Assembly (NCBI RefSeq): GCF_030817355.1
Contig: NZ_JAUSZH010000001.1
Span: forward strand, 8,097,001 to 8,161,000
DNA from: Streptomyces sp. V1I1
GTDB lineage: Bacteria > Actinomycetota > Actinomycetes > Streptomycetales > Streptomycetaceae
Direction: 5' to 3'
DNA length: 64,000 nucleotides
Shown: positions 1-8,790 of the stretch, in pieces
Layout: each line of letters opens with the position of its first letter
How positions within the stretch are numbered: the stretch's first letter is position 1
Translations under genes and position numbers: made by a program
Notes under the pieces: generated by a model
Told to the model about the DNA's origin: nothing
Seen by the model: the letters and a program-made list of their open reading frames with translations, nothing else
Databases searched by the model: none

Positions 1-107
1 AGCCTGCGGGCGTGGTCCGCGCCCGCGTCATGGCCCAACTGCGTACGCTAGTTCTAAAACTGACGGGCGTTATTGACAGTTGGGTCTCTCGTAATTAGGA
101 GACCTGC

Positions 108-212
108 ATGACCGAACTTGAGCTCTCAAGACGTGCCAAGCACCGGCTGGCAGTGCTGTGCCATGTGGAGGAGGTGAGCGGCAGTGTCGCCCTCCTGCGC
201 GTACCATCATGA
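108..212 (+). pseudogene. N-terminal fragment of an IS481/integrase-type transposase
   Basis: A short reading frame of 34 codons starts at an ATG with a clear ribosome site (aggag, about 8 nt upstream). Its first 28 residues, beginning MTELELSRRAKHRLAVL, resemble the helix-turn-helix start of IS481-type transposases. The frame then departs from the family and stops at a TGA. No catalytic domain follows. I read it as a decayed element end. The family call rests on memory of similar N-termini and is tentative. Confidence 0.35.
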
Positions 213-569
213 CTCGCTGCTGTCCGAAGGGCCTGCCGGGGCTGAGGGCCAACAGGCCTGCGTCGCTGTCTACTTCGTGCCACGACCAGACGCATGGCGT
301 GGCGCGGCCGCGGCCGGCGCTCTGGTGACCCCGAAGGCGTGAGCCGGAGCGTGAGCGTCGATCCGGACCTGCCGGAACGGTGCCCGCTCGGCCGCGCGCC
401 CCGAGTGCGTGTCAGCGGAGGATAGGCACCCCACCTGGATCTGCCGATTACTCCGAGTTATTGATTATCGGCGCGTGCCGACCGGGTGTGACGATCGATC
501 GGCTGCGCGCGGGTCAAGCTCGCCCTTGGGATCGGACGTGGAGTCCCGAACCGGTCGAGGAGCGCGTGC
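213..569. other. Gene-free stretch before the collagen-like gene
   Basis: I see no convincing gene here. The last part must hold the promoter of the collagen-like gene at 570. A purine-rich ribosome site (gaggag at about 557-562) ends the stretch. Confidence 0.4.
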
Positions 570-1502
570 ATGAGTCCAGCCAACAGGACAGGGTCCCGAC
601 TGGGACCGCTGTCTCGTCGAGCCAACTGGACCGCGGGCGGCGCGATCGCCTCACTCGCGCTGGTCCTGGCGGCAGGGCTCGTCAGTCCGGTCGGGGTCGC
701 GGCTCAGAGCATGGGCGAACGCGTGAGCGTGTCGAGCGGTCCGGGCGGCGGAGACGACAAGTGCAGGGACGGGTCGGACCGCGGCGGCAAGGACAAGTGC
801 AAGAGGGGCCCGAAGGGCGCAACCGGTGCGACGGGGCCGACGGGTGCGACGGGTGCGACGGGTGCGACGGGGCCGACGGGGCCGATGGGGCCGATGGGGC
901 CGACGGGCGGGCCGGGTGCGACGGGGCCGACGGGCGCGCAGGGCGGGCCGGGTGACCCGGGTGCGACGGGCGCGCAGGGCGGGCCGGGTGACCCGGGTGC
1001 GACGGGGCCGACCGGCCCGACGGGATCGACCGGGGCTACGGGGCCTGCCGGGCCCACGGTCAATGTCGGTGCGAGCATCTTCGCCGACGAATCTCAGACC
1101 ATCCCGACCAACGCCGAGACCCAGATCACTTTCAGTGGCGCCGCCTACGACACGGACACGATGTTCGACTCGACGAACTCGACGCTGGAGGTCAACACCG
1201 CGGGGCGCTACCTCCTCAAGGGAAGGATTCTCTGGGACTTCACTGCGAATGACGAGGGGCAGCGTCAACTTCGTATCTCCGTCAACGGCAGTGTCGTCGC
1301 CTTTGACGGGCAGGACACCGCGGACGCCCCGGTCGGCATGGGCACCTCGCAGGACGTGTCAACGATTGTTCAGCTGAATGTCGGTGACGTGATCTCCCTC
1401 AGGGCCTTCCAGACCACCGGAAGTGTCGCCACCTCGACCTGGCTGTTCACAGGAGAGACCAACGTGGCTCCCCAGCTCCAGGCGGAGTGGCTCGCGCCGT
1501 AG
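570..1502 (+). CDS. Secreted collagen-like protein with C-terminal globular domain
   Basis: A 310-residue protein in three parts. Residues about 1-45 form a signal peptide: basic start, hydrophobic stretch, then an AxA-type site near VGVAAQ. Residues 80-163 are 28 uninterrupted Gly-X-Y triplets, rich in GAT, GPT and GPM. The remaining 145 residues form a Ser/Thr-rich beta domain like the C1q/TNF-type tips of BclA-like bacterial collagens. The spacer before the collagen contains two Cys in a Lys/Asp-rich segment ([16 protein letters not shown]). The family forms extracellular trimers. A surface or matrix role is inference. The start is the ATG after gaggag. The gene stands alone. Confidence 0.85.
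   Translation: MSPANRTGSRLGPLSRRANWTAGGAIASLALVLAAGLVSPVGVAAQSMGERVSVSSGPGGGDDKCRDGSDRGGKDKCKRGPKGATGATGPTGATGATGATGPTGPMGPMGPTGGPGATGPTGAQGGPGDPGATGAQGGPGDPGATGPTGPTGSTGATGPAGPTVNVGASIFADESQTIPTNAETQITFSGAAYDTDTMFDSTNSTLEVNTAGRYLLKGRILWDFTANDEGQRQLRISVNGSVVAFDGQDTADAPVGMGTSQDVSTIVQLNVGDVISLRAFQTTGSVATSTWLFTGETNVAPQLQAEWLAP
807..1058 (+). repeat. Gly-X-Y coding repeat
   Basis: There are 28 in-frame codon triplets starting with a glycine codon. Inside them a 36-bp unit encoding [12 protein letters not shown] is present twice back to back from about 929. Arrays of this kind can gain or lose units in multiples of 9 bp without breaking the frame. Confidence 0.9.
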
Positions 1503-1599
1503 GCCACGCCCTCGGTCCGACCACATCTGCACACGTCCACCGCAGCCGAGAACCCCTGTCGGAGAAGTTGGGCAGTGGCTCTTCGGTGTCGTCGCGGCG

Positions 1600-1860
1600 C
1601 GGAACCGGACCCGGGGCGGCGGGCTCTTCGCGTCGCGAGGCGAAGGTCAGCCGTCACCACCCGGTTCGACCGCCGGGGAAAGCCCAGCCTGTCCAGCAGC
1701 AGATCGAACAGGTCCTCCACGAAGACCTCACGGGAGCGCAGCACCTCCTCGACCGCGGCCCACTCCGTGGCGTGTCCGAAGCCTGCCGACCGAGCCCACG
1801 CCAGAGCCGCGTCGGCAGCGTCCGGTCCCTCGGCCTCCAGCTCTGCGCGCCTTTGATGTG
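1600..1860 (-). other. Possible remnant of an unidentified gene cut by the IS3 element
   Basis: On the minus strand an open frame of about 80 residues reads like real protein (for example ALAWARSAGFGHATEW, then FVEDLFDLLLDRLGF). It has no start at its upstream end, which faces the IS3-family element at 1937, and it fades into low-complexity sequence downstream. I do not recognise the family. It could be a truncated gene or a chance frame in GC-rich DNA. Confidence 0.25.
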
Positions 1861-2005
1861 CTCTCTGTGCTCTCTGTGCCCCCTGGCAGAGCCTTGTGCG
1901 GGTTGCACGTCAGCACCATCCGGTGATCCGAAAGAGGGGTCTGCTGCACGATCGGGTGACATCTGAACTGGCTTGCCCTGTGGGGCGGGTGGGAAGGATG
2001 TCGCT

Positions 2006-2314
2006 GTGCCCAAGCCTTATCCGGAAGAGTTCCGCGAGGATGTCGTACGGGTCGCGAGGAACCGCGGCCCGGGCGTGACGGTCGAGCAGGTGGCCGCCGA
2101 CTTCGGAGTCCACGCGATGACCCTGTGGAAGTGGATGCGCCGGGCGGACATCGACGACGGGGCAAAGCCCGGAACGACCAGCCAGGAGAGCAGGGAACTA
2201 CGGGAAGCACGTCGGCGGATCAAGCTGCTGGAGCAGGAGAATGAGGTCCTGCGCCGGGCCGCGGCCTACCTCTCGCAAGCGAACCTGCCGGGAAAAGGAT
2301 CTACCCGCTCGTGA
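2006..2314 (+). CDS. IS3-family transposase OrfA
   Basis: A 102-residue protein with an N-terminal helix-turn-helix (VTVEQVAADFGVHAMTLWKW), which binds the element ends, followed by a leucine-rich coiled coil (about residues 65-90, RRIKLLEQENEVLRRAAAYL) for multimerisation. The GTG at 2006 is preferred because ggaagg precedes it. The first residues, VPKPYPEEFREDVV, match the usual family start. The last four bases overlap the next frame as GTGA. Confidence 0.85.
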   Translation: MPKPYPEEFREDVVRVARNRGPGVTVEQVAADFGVHAMTLWKWMRRADIDDGAKPGTTSQESRELREARRRIKLLEQENEVLRRAAAYLSQANLPGKGSTRS

Positions 2315-3168
2315 AAGAGCTCGCTGTGGACGGGGTTCCCGTCACGGTCACGTGCCGGGTCCTGAAGCTCGCCAGACAGCCCTACTATCGCTGGTTCGAC
2401 GAGCCGGTGGCCGACGCCGCGTTAAAGGAGGCGTATCGCGCGAACGCGTTGTTCGACGCCCACCGTGAGGACCCGGAGTTCGGCTACCGCTTCCTGGCCG
2501 ACGAAGCGCGAAGCGCGGGAGCTGGCATGGCTGACCGGACCGCGTGGCGGATCTGCCGGGACAACCGCTGGTGGAGCGTGTTCGGCAAGAATCGCAGCAG
2601 GACCAAGAAGGCCGGCCCGCCGGTGCACGACGACCTCGTCCGCCGCGACTTCACCGCGGATGGCCCGAACATGCTGTGGCTCACCGACATCACCGAACAT
2701 CCCACAGCGGAAGGGAAGTTGTATCTGTGCGCGGTCAAGGACGTCTTCAGCAAGAGGATCGTGGGCTACTCGATCGACGCGCGAATGAAGTCCCGCCTGG
2801 CCGTCGCAGCGCTGGACAACGCTGTTGCCCGGCGTGAGAACGTCGCCGGGTGTGTCCTGCACAGCGATCGCGGGTCACAGTTTCGGTCCCGGAAGTTTGT
2901 CCGGGCGCTCGGCCGGCACCAGATCGCCGGCTCGATAGGCAGGGTCGGGGCGGCAGGCGACAACGCCGCCATGGAGTCCTTCTTCAGCCTGCTGCAGAAG
3001 AATGTCCTCGACCGCCGAAAGTGGGCCACCCGCCAGGAACTGCGGATCGCGATCGTGACCTGGATCGAGCGGACCTACCACCGACGCCGCAGACAACCCT
3101 CACTCGGCCGGCTGACTCCCGTCGAATACGAAACCGTCATGACCACTCCGGCCCTCCTGGCCGCGTGA
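2311..3168 (+). CDS. IS3-family transposase OrfB (DDE catalytic subunit)
   Basis: A 285-residue rve-type integrase. An N-terminal HTH_21-like segment is followed by the catalytic core: first Asp in MLWLTDITEH, second Asp in VLHSDRGSQF, Glu in DNAAMESFFSLL. The C-terminal NPSL-type motif (RRQPSLGRLTPVEYE) is present. It starts at a GTG overlapping the OrfA stop by 4 bp, so translation is probably coupled or made as a frameshift fusion. All catalytic residues are present, so the element may be active. Confidence 0.9.
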   Translation: MKELAVDGVPVTVTCRVLKLARQPYYRWFDEPVADAALKEAYRANALFDAHREDPEFGYRFLADEARSAGAGMADRTAWRICRDNRWWSVFGKNRSRTKKAGPPVHDDLVRRDFTADGPNMLWLTDITEHPTAEGKLYLCAVKDVFSKRIVGYSIDARMKSRLAVAALDNAVARRENVAGCVLHSDRGSQFRSRKFVRALGRHQIAGSIGRVGAAGDNAAMESFFSLLQKNVLDRRKWATRQELRIAIVTWIERTYHRRRRQPSLGRLTPVEYETVMTTPALLAA

Positions 3169-3287
3169 CCGAACCTGTCACCCAACCTTGCAGCAGACCC
3201 GAGCGCTCTAGCGGCGCTGCCGAGGGTCCGCGCTTCGCGCTGATCGCGGCCGGGGTGGTCGGCCTGCGCCAGCTGTCTGGCCGGTAG

Positions 3288-3878
3288 TCAGTGCGGTCGG
3301 CGTAGTCCTGCGATGAGGAGTTCGACCAGTCGGCGTGGGTCGTAGTGGGGATCGCTGTCCGCGCCGATGCAGAGGTTCCCGACGCCCCGCATGAGTTCGT
3401 AGGCCTGCAGGTCGGATCGGATCTCGCCGGAGGCGGCTGCGGCGTCGAGCAGTTGGGTGCACACGGGCACGAGGCGGTCGAGGAAGTAGGCGTGCAGGGT
3501 GTCGAAGCCGGCGTTGTCGGACTGCAGCACGGCGGCGAGTCCGTGCTTGGTGACCAGGAAATCAACGAAGAGGTTGATCCATCGCCCTAGTGCGGCGTGA
3601 GGAGTTGGGCTGGTTGCCAGGAGGGCTGGACCGGCCTCGGCGCAGGCTTCGACCTGGTGGCGGTAGACGGCGATGATGAGATCCGCTCGCGTCGGGAAGT
3701 GGCGGTAGATCGTGGCCGTGCCGACGCCGGCCTTGGCCGCGATGTCGCGGATCGGCGCTTCCACGCCTGACGTGACGAAGATCGCGGCGGCCGCGTCGAG
3801 CAGGGTCTCCTTGTTGCGCCGGGCGTCCGCCCGTTTGGGCCGGGCTGCCTGCCCTGCGCTCTGGTCGCTGTCGTTCAC
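3288..3878 (-). CDS. TetR/AcrR-family transcriptional regulator
   Basis: A 196-residue repressor. The N-terminal TetR helix-turn-helix is clear (IRDIAAKAGVGTATIYRHFP); a helical ligand-binding domain follows. A longer frame runs upstream, but the GTG at 3878 is preferred because ggaaggaac stands 6-7 bases before it and the extra N-terminal residues would be encoded by the operator region. It is divergent from the aldo/keto reductase, with twin palindromes between them, so it most likely represses itself and the reductase. The inducer is unknown. Confidence 0.9.
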   Translation of the reverse strand: MNDSDQSAGQAARPKRADARRNKETLLDAAAAIFVTSGVEAPIRDIAAKAGVGTATIYRHFPTRADLIIAVYRHQVEACAEAGPALLATSPTPHAALGRWINLFVDFLVTKHGLAAVLQSDNAGFDTLHAYFLDRLVPVCTQLLDAAAASGEIRSDLQAYELMRGVGNLCIGADSDPHYDPRRLVELLIAGLRRPH

Positions 3879-3908
3879 CGCGCTGTTCCTTCCGTTACCG
3901 AGTTTGCT

Positions 3909-3952
3909 AAACGGGACAATGTTCCGTATCGTCAAACGGGACAAGGTTCCGT
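3909..3952. promoter_or_regulatory. Twin palindromic operators between tetR and the aldo/keto reductase
   Basis: A 19-bp sequence (aaacgggacaatgttccgt) at 3909-3927 recurs with one change at 3934-3952, a centre-to-centre spacing of 25 bp. Each copy is a dyad: ACGGGAC and GTTCCGT pair with one mismatch around a 3-bp centre. The place, size and symmetry fit TetR-family operators controlling both divergent genes. Confidence 0.75.
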
Positions 3953-4035
3953 TTGCTCATGATGTCAGAGCAGGGTGCCGACAGCCAAGCCACGCATTGC
4001 CACCACGCTTCATCCGCAATGGAGGAAACACGGTC

Positions 4036-5055
4036 ATGCAGTACCGCACCTTGGGCCGCACCGGTGTCCAGGTCAGCTCCCTCGCGCTCGGCGCGATGAA
4101 CTTCGGCGAGATCGGGCGCACCACCCAGGACGAGGCCACCGCTATCGTCGATGCCGCTCTCGAGGCCGGGATCAACGTCATCGACACCGCCGACATGTAC
4201 AGCGGCGGCGAGTCGGAAGAGATGGTCGGCAAAGCCATCGCCGGCCGACGCGACGACATCGTGCTGGCCACGAAGGCGAGCATGCCCATGGGCGACGAGC
4301 GCAACCATCAGGGCACTTCGCGCCGCTGGTTGGTCTCCGAGCTGGACAACAGCCTGCGCCGTCTCGGTGTCGACCACGTTGATCTCTACCAGATCCACCG
4401 GTGGGACCCGAGCACCAGCGACGAGGAGACCCTGTCGGCGTTGACCGACCTGCAGCGCGCGGGAAAGATTCGCTACTTCGGCTCCTCGACCTTCCCCGCA
4501 TACCGCATCGTGCAAGCCCAGTGGGCCGCCCGCGAGTATCACCTGAGCCGTTACGTCACCGAACAGCCCAGCTACTCGATCCTGCAGCGCGGGATCGAGA
4601 CCCACGTGCTGCCCGTGACCGAGCAGTACGGGCTCGGTGTGCTGGTGTGGAGCCCGTTGGCTTCGGGCTGGCTGTCGGGCGCGATCCGCGAGGGCCAGGA
4701 AATCACCACCAGCCGCTCAACGTTCATGCCGGAACGCTTCGACACCACCATCCCCTCCAACCGGGCCAGGCTCGACGCCGTCGAGCAGCTGGCCAAGGTC
4801 GCCGACGAGGCCGGCCTGACCATGATCCAGCTCGCGCTCGGATTCGTGACCGCGCATCCCGCCGTGACCAGCGCGCTCATCGGCCCCCGCACGCTGGACC
4901 ACCTGCACTCGCAACTCGCCGTTGCTGACACTGTGCTCTCCGCCGACGTGCTCGACGCGATCGACGCCATCGTCGCCCCCGGCACCGACCTGGCCGCGCA
5001 CGAGAAGTACGACACTCCGCCCGCGCTGCTTGACCCGTCACTACGGCGCCGCTGA
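4036..5055 (+). CDS. Aldo/keto reductase
   Basis: A 339-residue NADPH-dependent oxidoreductase of the AKR (beta/alpha)8-barrel family. It probably reduces aldehydes or ketones in the cytoplasm. The catalytic tetrad is visible: Asp50 and Tyr55 (VIDTADMYSGG), Lys80 (LATKASMP) and His121 (YQIHRWD). The C-terminal cofactor-binding region (ALIGPRTLDHL) is intact. The ATG at 4036 follows ggagga by 9 bases and matches the family start MQYRTLGRTG. Divergence from a TetR gene suggests induction by a toxic carbonyl or quinone, which is inference. A strong hairpin follows the stop. Confidence 0.92.
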   Translation: MQYRTLGRTGVQVSSLALGAMNFGEIGRTTQDEATAIVDAALEAGINVIDTADMYSGGESEEMVGKAIAGRRDDIVLATKASMPMGDERNHQGTSRRWLVSELDNSLRRLGVDHVDLYQIHRWDPSTSDEETLSALTDLQRAGKIRYFGSSTFPAYRIVQAQWAAREYHLSRYVTEQPSYSILQRGIETHVLPVTEQYGLGVLVWSPLASGWLSGAIREGQEITTSRSTFMPERFDTTIPSNRARLDAVEQLAKVADEAGLTMIQLALGFVTAHPAVTSALIGPRTLDHLHSQLAVADTVLSADVLDAIDAIVAPGTDLAAHEKYDTPPALLDPSLRRR

Positions 5056-5074
5056 TCGTCCGAGGGACAGTCTC

Positions 5075-5117
5075 CACATCCTCTCCCGCAGTTCCCGAGT
5101 CCGCGGGAGAGGATGTG
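5075..5117. terminator. Stem-loop terminator after the aldo/keto reductase
   Basis: A perfect 15-bp inverted repeat (cacatcctctcccgc and its complement at 5103-5117) encloses a 13-nt loop, 20 bp after the reductase stop. There is no U tract, as is common in streptomycetes. Confidence 0.75.
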
Positions 5118-5299
5118 CCCGGCGGGAAGCTGTTCTTCCTCCAGCTCGCCGGCGTTCACCGAGATGGACGTGCCGCAGCTCGTCGCGGGTGAACGCTACG
5201 TCTTCGCTGCAATCGACCAAGCGAATCAAGTCCCGCATCCTTCCGGAAGCACGTTCCGCTTGAACCTCGGTAGCGCGCGCCCCAGTCGGCGCGCTGCCG

Positions 5300-6194
5300 G
5301 TGTCGAAAGGACCAACGGCTCCATGCCACACACCCCGGCCTCGTTTCGGGATCATGACCGCACCCTCGCAGGTTGACTACCACGACGTCCTGCGGGTCTG
5401 GCGCGAGGCGGACACGATCCCGGAGATCGAGCATGCGTGGTTGTTCGATCACCTCATGCCGATCGGCGGAGACCCGGACGGCCCGGCCTACGAAAGCTGG
5501 ACGCTGCTCTCGGCCTTGCCGCCCACACCTGACGACTGCGGCTCGGAGTGCTGGTGACCAGTAACCGGTTCCGACCGCCCGCGATGCTGGCCAAGATCGC
5601 CGCGACCGTCGACATCGTCTCCGGCGGACGGCTCGAGTTCGGCATCGGAGCCGGCTCACGCCCCAGCAATCCCCTGGCCCGGCGTGAATACGAAGCACAC
5701 GGCCTGCCCTGCAACGACTCCGCGCACGCCGTGGGAAGCCTCGCCGAAGCCTGCATGGTGATCCGACGGTTGTGGACCGAGGAGGAACCGTTCGACGTCC
5801 ACGGCACCTACCTCCACCTCACCGGAGCGTTCGGCAACCCCAAACCCGTCCAGCGCCCCACCCGCCGATCCTCATCGGCGGACGCTCGTCCGCGACGCTG
5901 CGCGTGGTCGCCGAGCACGCCGACCTGTGGAACATCCCGGGCGGCGATATCGACAACGCCGTCCGCCGCAGCGCACTGCTGGACCGCTACTGCACCGAGA
6001 TGGGCCGCGACCCCGCCTCGGTCACCCGCTCGATCCACCTGCCCGTCTCCTACGACCAGCCCAGCGTCACGCAGGACGCGATCGGCGACACGATCGACGC
6101 CGACTTCCGGCACATCGTCCTTGGACTGTCGGCGCCCTACCCCGCCGGCGTCGCACGGTGGGTCACCGACGAGCTCATCAGCAGGTCGGCCTAG
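5300..6194 (+). pseudogene. Frameshifted luciferase-like (LLM class) flavin-dependent oxidoreductase
   Basis: Three reading frames together give one LLM-class monooxygenase of about 290 residues. The first holds the barrel start (RFGIMTAPSQVDYHDVLRVW, then AWLFDHLMPIGGDPDG). The second starts near 5545 (TSNRFRPPAMLAKIAATVD, GGRLEFGIGAGSR). The third starts near 5865 (PILIGGRSSATLRVVAEHAD) and runs to the stop. The first break also shows a TGA in the otherwise fitting frame. The second is one missing base near 5862. An ATG at 5323 with an aaagga site may be the old start, out of frame by a further change. With at least two lesions it is probably dead unless they are sequence errors. Confidence 0.8.
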
Positions 6195-6507
6195 TAGCTG
6201 CACGTGCCTGGGCAGAAACGCACCTGGAAGAACTCATCGACGCCCGCCAAGCGGCGTCGCGCACACGCCCCAGCACCGAGCTACCCGAGGCTCCGCAGCC
6301 TCGACCCGCCTGACTCGAGCCACTATCGGCGCCCGACACGCCGCGACCGCCCACCGGGGAATACCGCCAGGAACGAAGCATGCGCGGTACCAGCTCTCCG
6401 TATCGACCTCACCCCCGATGACGTCCCGCTGTGGCGCGGAACGGCCCTCCGTCGACCCGGACCAGCCGGCAGCGGAATGATGCCCGGTTGCGTCAACACC
6501 GCTTACC

Positions 6508-6533
6508 CGGGCTTCGCCCGTCCGGGGGTTTTG
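6508..6533 (+). terminator. GC hairpin with T tract
   Basis: A short stem CGGGC-ttc-GCCCG is followed within 10 bases by a G run and TTTT. It resembles a rho-independent terminator for rightward transcription from the monooxygenase remnant. Confidence 0.45.
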
Positions 6534-6539
6534 TGACTG

Positions 6540-6576
6540 AGCGCTGTAGTTGGCGGGCTTCGCCAACTACAGCGCT
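6540..6576. terminator. Perfect 16-bp hairpin, probably bidirectional terminator
   Basis: The arm agcgctgtagttggcg (6540-6555) is exactly complementary to 6561-6576 around a 5-nt loop. The stem is long, perfect and less GC-rich than its surroundings. A terminator is most likely; the end of a lost mobile element is an alternative. Confidence 0.55.
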
Positions 6577-6806
6577 GAGAGCCTGCCCCTTGGCTATATA
6601 CGGCAGTTGCGTTGCGGCGTCATTTGTCGACGGCTTTGGGAATCGCCTTCACCGCGGCGGATCCGGTGTCGACGAGTTCGGAAGCCACGCAGGAGCCGAC
6701 GCTAGATCCGTGACTCATTCTTTCCGCTGCACGGTGATCAAGGCGTGGGAGTGACCATGCGAGTTGTGGCTTGCGTGGCTGCAGCGACTGTCTCATAGTC
6801 CGAGGT

Positions 6807-8174
6807 ATGGACGCGCGCGAGACGGCGCTCCGACAGGCATACGGCCATGCCGTCCGCTGGCTGGCGAGCCTGCCCGATCGCCGGGTTCCCGCCCGCGCTT
6901 CGGTCGACGAGATCGTGCGCGCGCTCGGTGTCGAACTGCCCGACGGTCCGAGCACGCCCGCCGACGTCGTCGACCTGCTGGCCACGGCCTGTGAGCCGGG
7001 GCTCACCGCGTTTCCCAGTGGCCGCTTCTACGGGTTCGTGGTCGGTGGCACCGAACCGGCCGCGCTGGCCGCGGACTGGCTGGTCAGTGCCTGGGACCAG
7101 AACTGCGTGATGCGCGCCGTCTCGCCCGCGTACACGGCGGCGGAAGACATCGCCGGCGCGTGGTTGCTCAATCTGCTCGGCCTGCCGAGCGACAGCGCCG
7201 TCGGCTTCACCACAGGTGCCACGATGGCGAACTTCACCTGCCTCGCCGCCGGGCGCGACGCGGTGCTACGGCGCACCGGCTGGAACGTCGCCCGCGACGG
7301 ACTCGCAGGTGGGCCAGCTGTACACGTCATCGTCGGCGAGGACCGCCACATGGCCATTGACCTGGCTCTGCGCTACCTAGGGCTCGGCAAACCCGAACTG
7401 GTGAAGGCGGACGATCAAGGACGCATCGAGCCCGAGGCCCTGCGGCACACCCTGGCGGCCGGCAGGGAGAGCCCCACGATCGTGATCCTCCAGGCCGGAG
7501 ACATCCACTCCGGCGCCTTCGATCCCTTCGTCGAGACGATCCGTGCCGCTCGCGAGGCAGACGCGTGGGTGCACATCGACGGCGCCTTCGGACTGTGGGC
7601 GGCCGCCTCCCCGATTTACGCACACCTGACGGCGGGCTGCACATACGCCGACTCCTGGGCGACGGATGCCCACAAGACCCTGAACGTCCCCTACGACTGC
7701 GGCCTCGCCATCGTGCGCGACCCGTTCGCGGTCCGGGCAGCGATGGGCCTGCAGGGCGACTACCTCATCCAGGACGAACATGGCGACCCCATCGACAAGG
7801 TCCCCGAGCTCTCCCGGCGCGGCAGAGCCTTCACCGTGTGGGCCGCACTCAGGTCCCTCGGCCGATCAGGTGTGGCCGACCTCGTCGAGCGGCTGTGCCG
7901 ACACGCCTCCGCGTTCGCCACCGGCATCGCCGAGATCGACGGCGCGACAGTCCTCAACGAAGTGGTATTCACCCAGGTCTGCGCCGAGTTCGGCAACGAC
8001 GAACGCACGGAACAGGTACTCACCCGGCTGCTCGACGATGGCACGGCGTGGATCAGCGGCTCCACCTGGCACGGCCGGCGCGTCATGCGGATCTCGGTGA
8101 GCAACTGGTCGACGACCGACGACGACGTGGCGCGCGCGCTCGACGCGATCCGGCGCGCATCCATCAGCGCCTGA
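6807..8174 (+). CDS. PLP-dependent decarboxylase-family enzyme (fold type I, group II)
   Basis: A 455-residue pyridoxal-phosphate enzyme of the aromatic-L-amino-acid/glutamate decarboxylase fold. The cofactor lysine is Lys290 (WATDAHKTLNVPYDCG). The phosphate-binding stretch (VGFTTGATMANFTCLA) and the Asp that pairs with the pyridine nitrogen (AWVHIDGAFGLW) are visible. The C-terminal domain is complete. The ATG at 6807 is preferred over an upstream TTG because of conserved length. A strong ribosome site is not obvious, so a short leader is possible. The substrate cannot be read from sequence: decarboxylase, aldehyde synthase and aminotransferase-like activities all occur in this family. The gene stands alone between hairpins and remnants. 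Confidence 0.85.
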   Translation: MDARETALRQAYGHAVRWLASLPDRRVPARASVDEIVRALGVELPDGPSTPADVVDLLATACEPGLTAFPSGRFYGFVVGGTEPAALAADWLVSAWDQNCVMRAVSPAYTAAEDIAGAWLLNLLGLPSDSAVGFTTGATMANFTCLAAGRDAVLRRTGWNVARDGLAGGPAVHVIVGEDRHMAIDLALRYLGLGKPELVKADDQGRIEPEALRHTLAAGRESPTIVILQAGDIHSGAFDPFVETIRAAREADAWVHIDGAFGLWAAASPIYAHLTAGCTYADSWATDAHKTLNVPYDCGLAIVRDPFAVRAAMGLQGDYLIQDEHGDPIDKVPELSRRGRAFTVWAALRSLGRSGVADLVERLCRHASAFATGIAEIDGATVLNEVVFTQVCAEFGNDERTEQVLTRLLDDGTAWISGSTWHGRRVMRISVSNWSTTDDDVARALDAIRRASISA

Positions 8175-8790
8175 TACCGAAGCCGCCATCCCGAGTCGGC
8201 CGCCCGAATCGACCAGTGAGTACGAGCCGGCCGGGCGTCCTCACATGTGGTCAGTGCTGCGTTTCCCGGGGCTTCGGCTGATGCCGACCGCGCCCCTCCG
8301 AAGCGAAGGCCCGCTACGGGGGGGGGGAGGCGTCTCCGCGTGGTGCTCGGGCTTCTGGGCCTCGGTGACCGCCTGCCGGGTGGCGGTGTCATCCATCAGC
8401 CGGGCGGCGAATGCCGGACGGCGCAGGACATCGCGCGTGACTGCGACGGCCACGTCCGCTCGTCCTGGCGTGCGCTGTCACGTATGGCAGCACGCAGCGA
8501 GGGGTCGTCAGGCCGGCCGTGCTCCAGCTCCCGAAACTGGCCTATGAAGCGGCCGGAGAGAGGACGTTGGTCGCTGCTCGTGCAGGGGAGCCCAGCCGCC
8601 GTGTGCAGTCCCGATCTCCCCAGGACTGAGGTCTATGCGGCCTTCACCGCGGCCGCGGTCGTCGTTGGGAAGGCCGATTCGCCTGAGGACCAGGACCCTC
8701 ACGTCCCGCGCGAGGGACAACCGGCGCGTCGTCAGATGGGTCTGTGCCGCTGGGTCTTTGCGATGTGCGGGGGCTTTACCGTGTGCGGGG
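8175..8790. other. Mostly gene-free stretch with a possible remnant
   Basis: On the minus strand, about 8330-8600, two overlapping frames together read like one damaged protein (FIGQFRELEHGRPDD, then a shift, then AFAARLMDDTATRQAV). I do not recognise the family. A run of ten G at 8318-8327 lies at one end. No intact gene is visible. Confidence 0.35.

Larger units (their letters stand above)
1937..3200 (+). mobile_element. Complete IS3-family insertion sequence
   Basis: Two open frames are bounded by 25-bp imperfect inverted repeats at 1937-1961 and 3176-3200 (22 of 25 match, beginning GGGTCTGCTGCA). The trinucleotide GAG immediately outside both ends (1934-1936 and 3201-3203) fits a 3-bp target duplication, the size usual for IS3 elements. 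Length is 1264 bp. Both frames look intact. Confidence 0.85.
6195..6806. other. Intergenic stretch with hairpins
   Basis: I see no gene that I can support. The stretch holds the two hairpins listed separately near 6508 and 6540, and the promoter region of the decarboxylase-family gene at 6807. Confidence 0.5.

Noticed and set aside
807..1058. Short repeats that could suggest a CRISPR array
   Set aside because: They are 9-bp codon triplets of an in-frame collagen region, with no spacers of uniform length.
8318..8327. Run of ten G as a phase-variation switch
   Set aside because: It does not lie in a gene or promoter that I can support.
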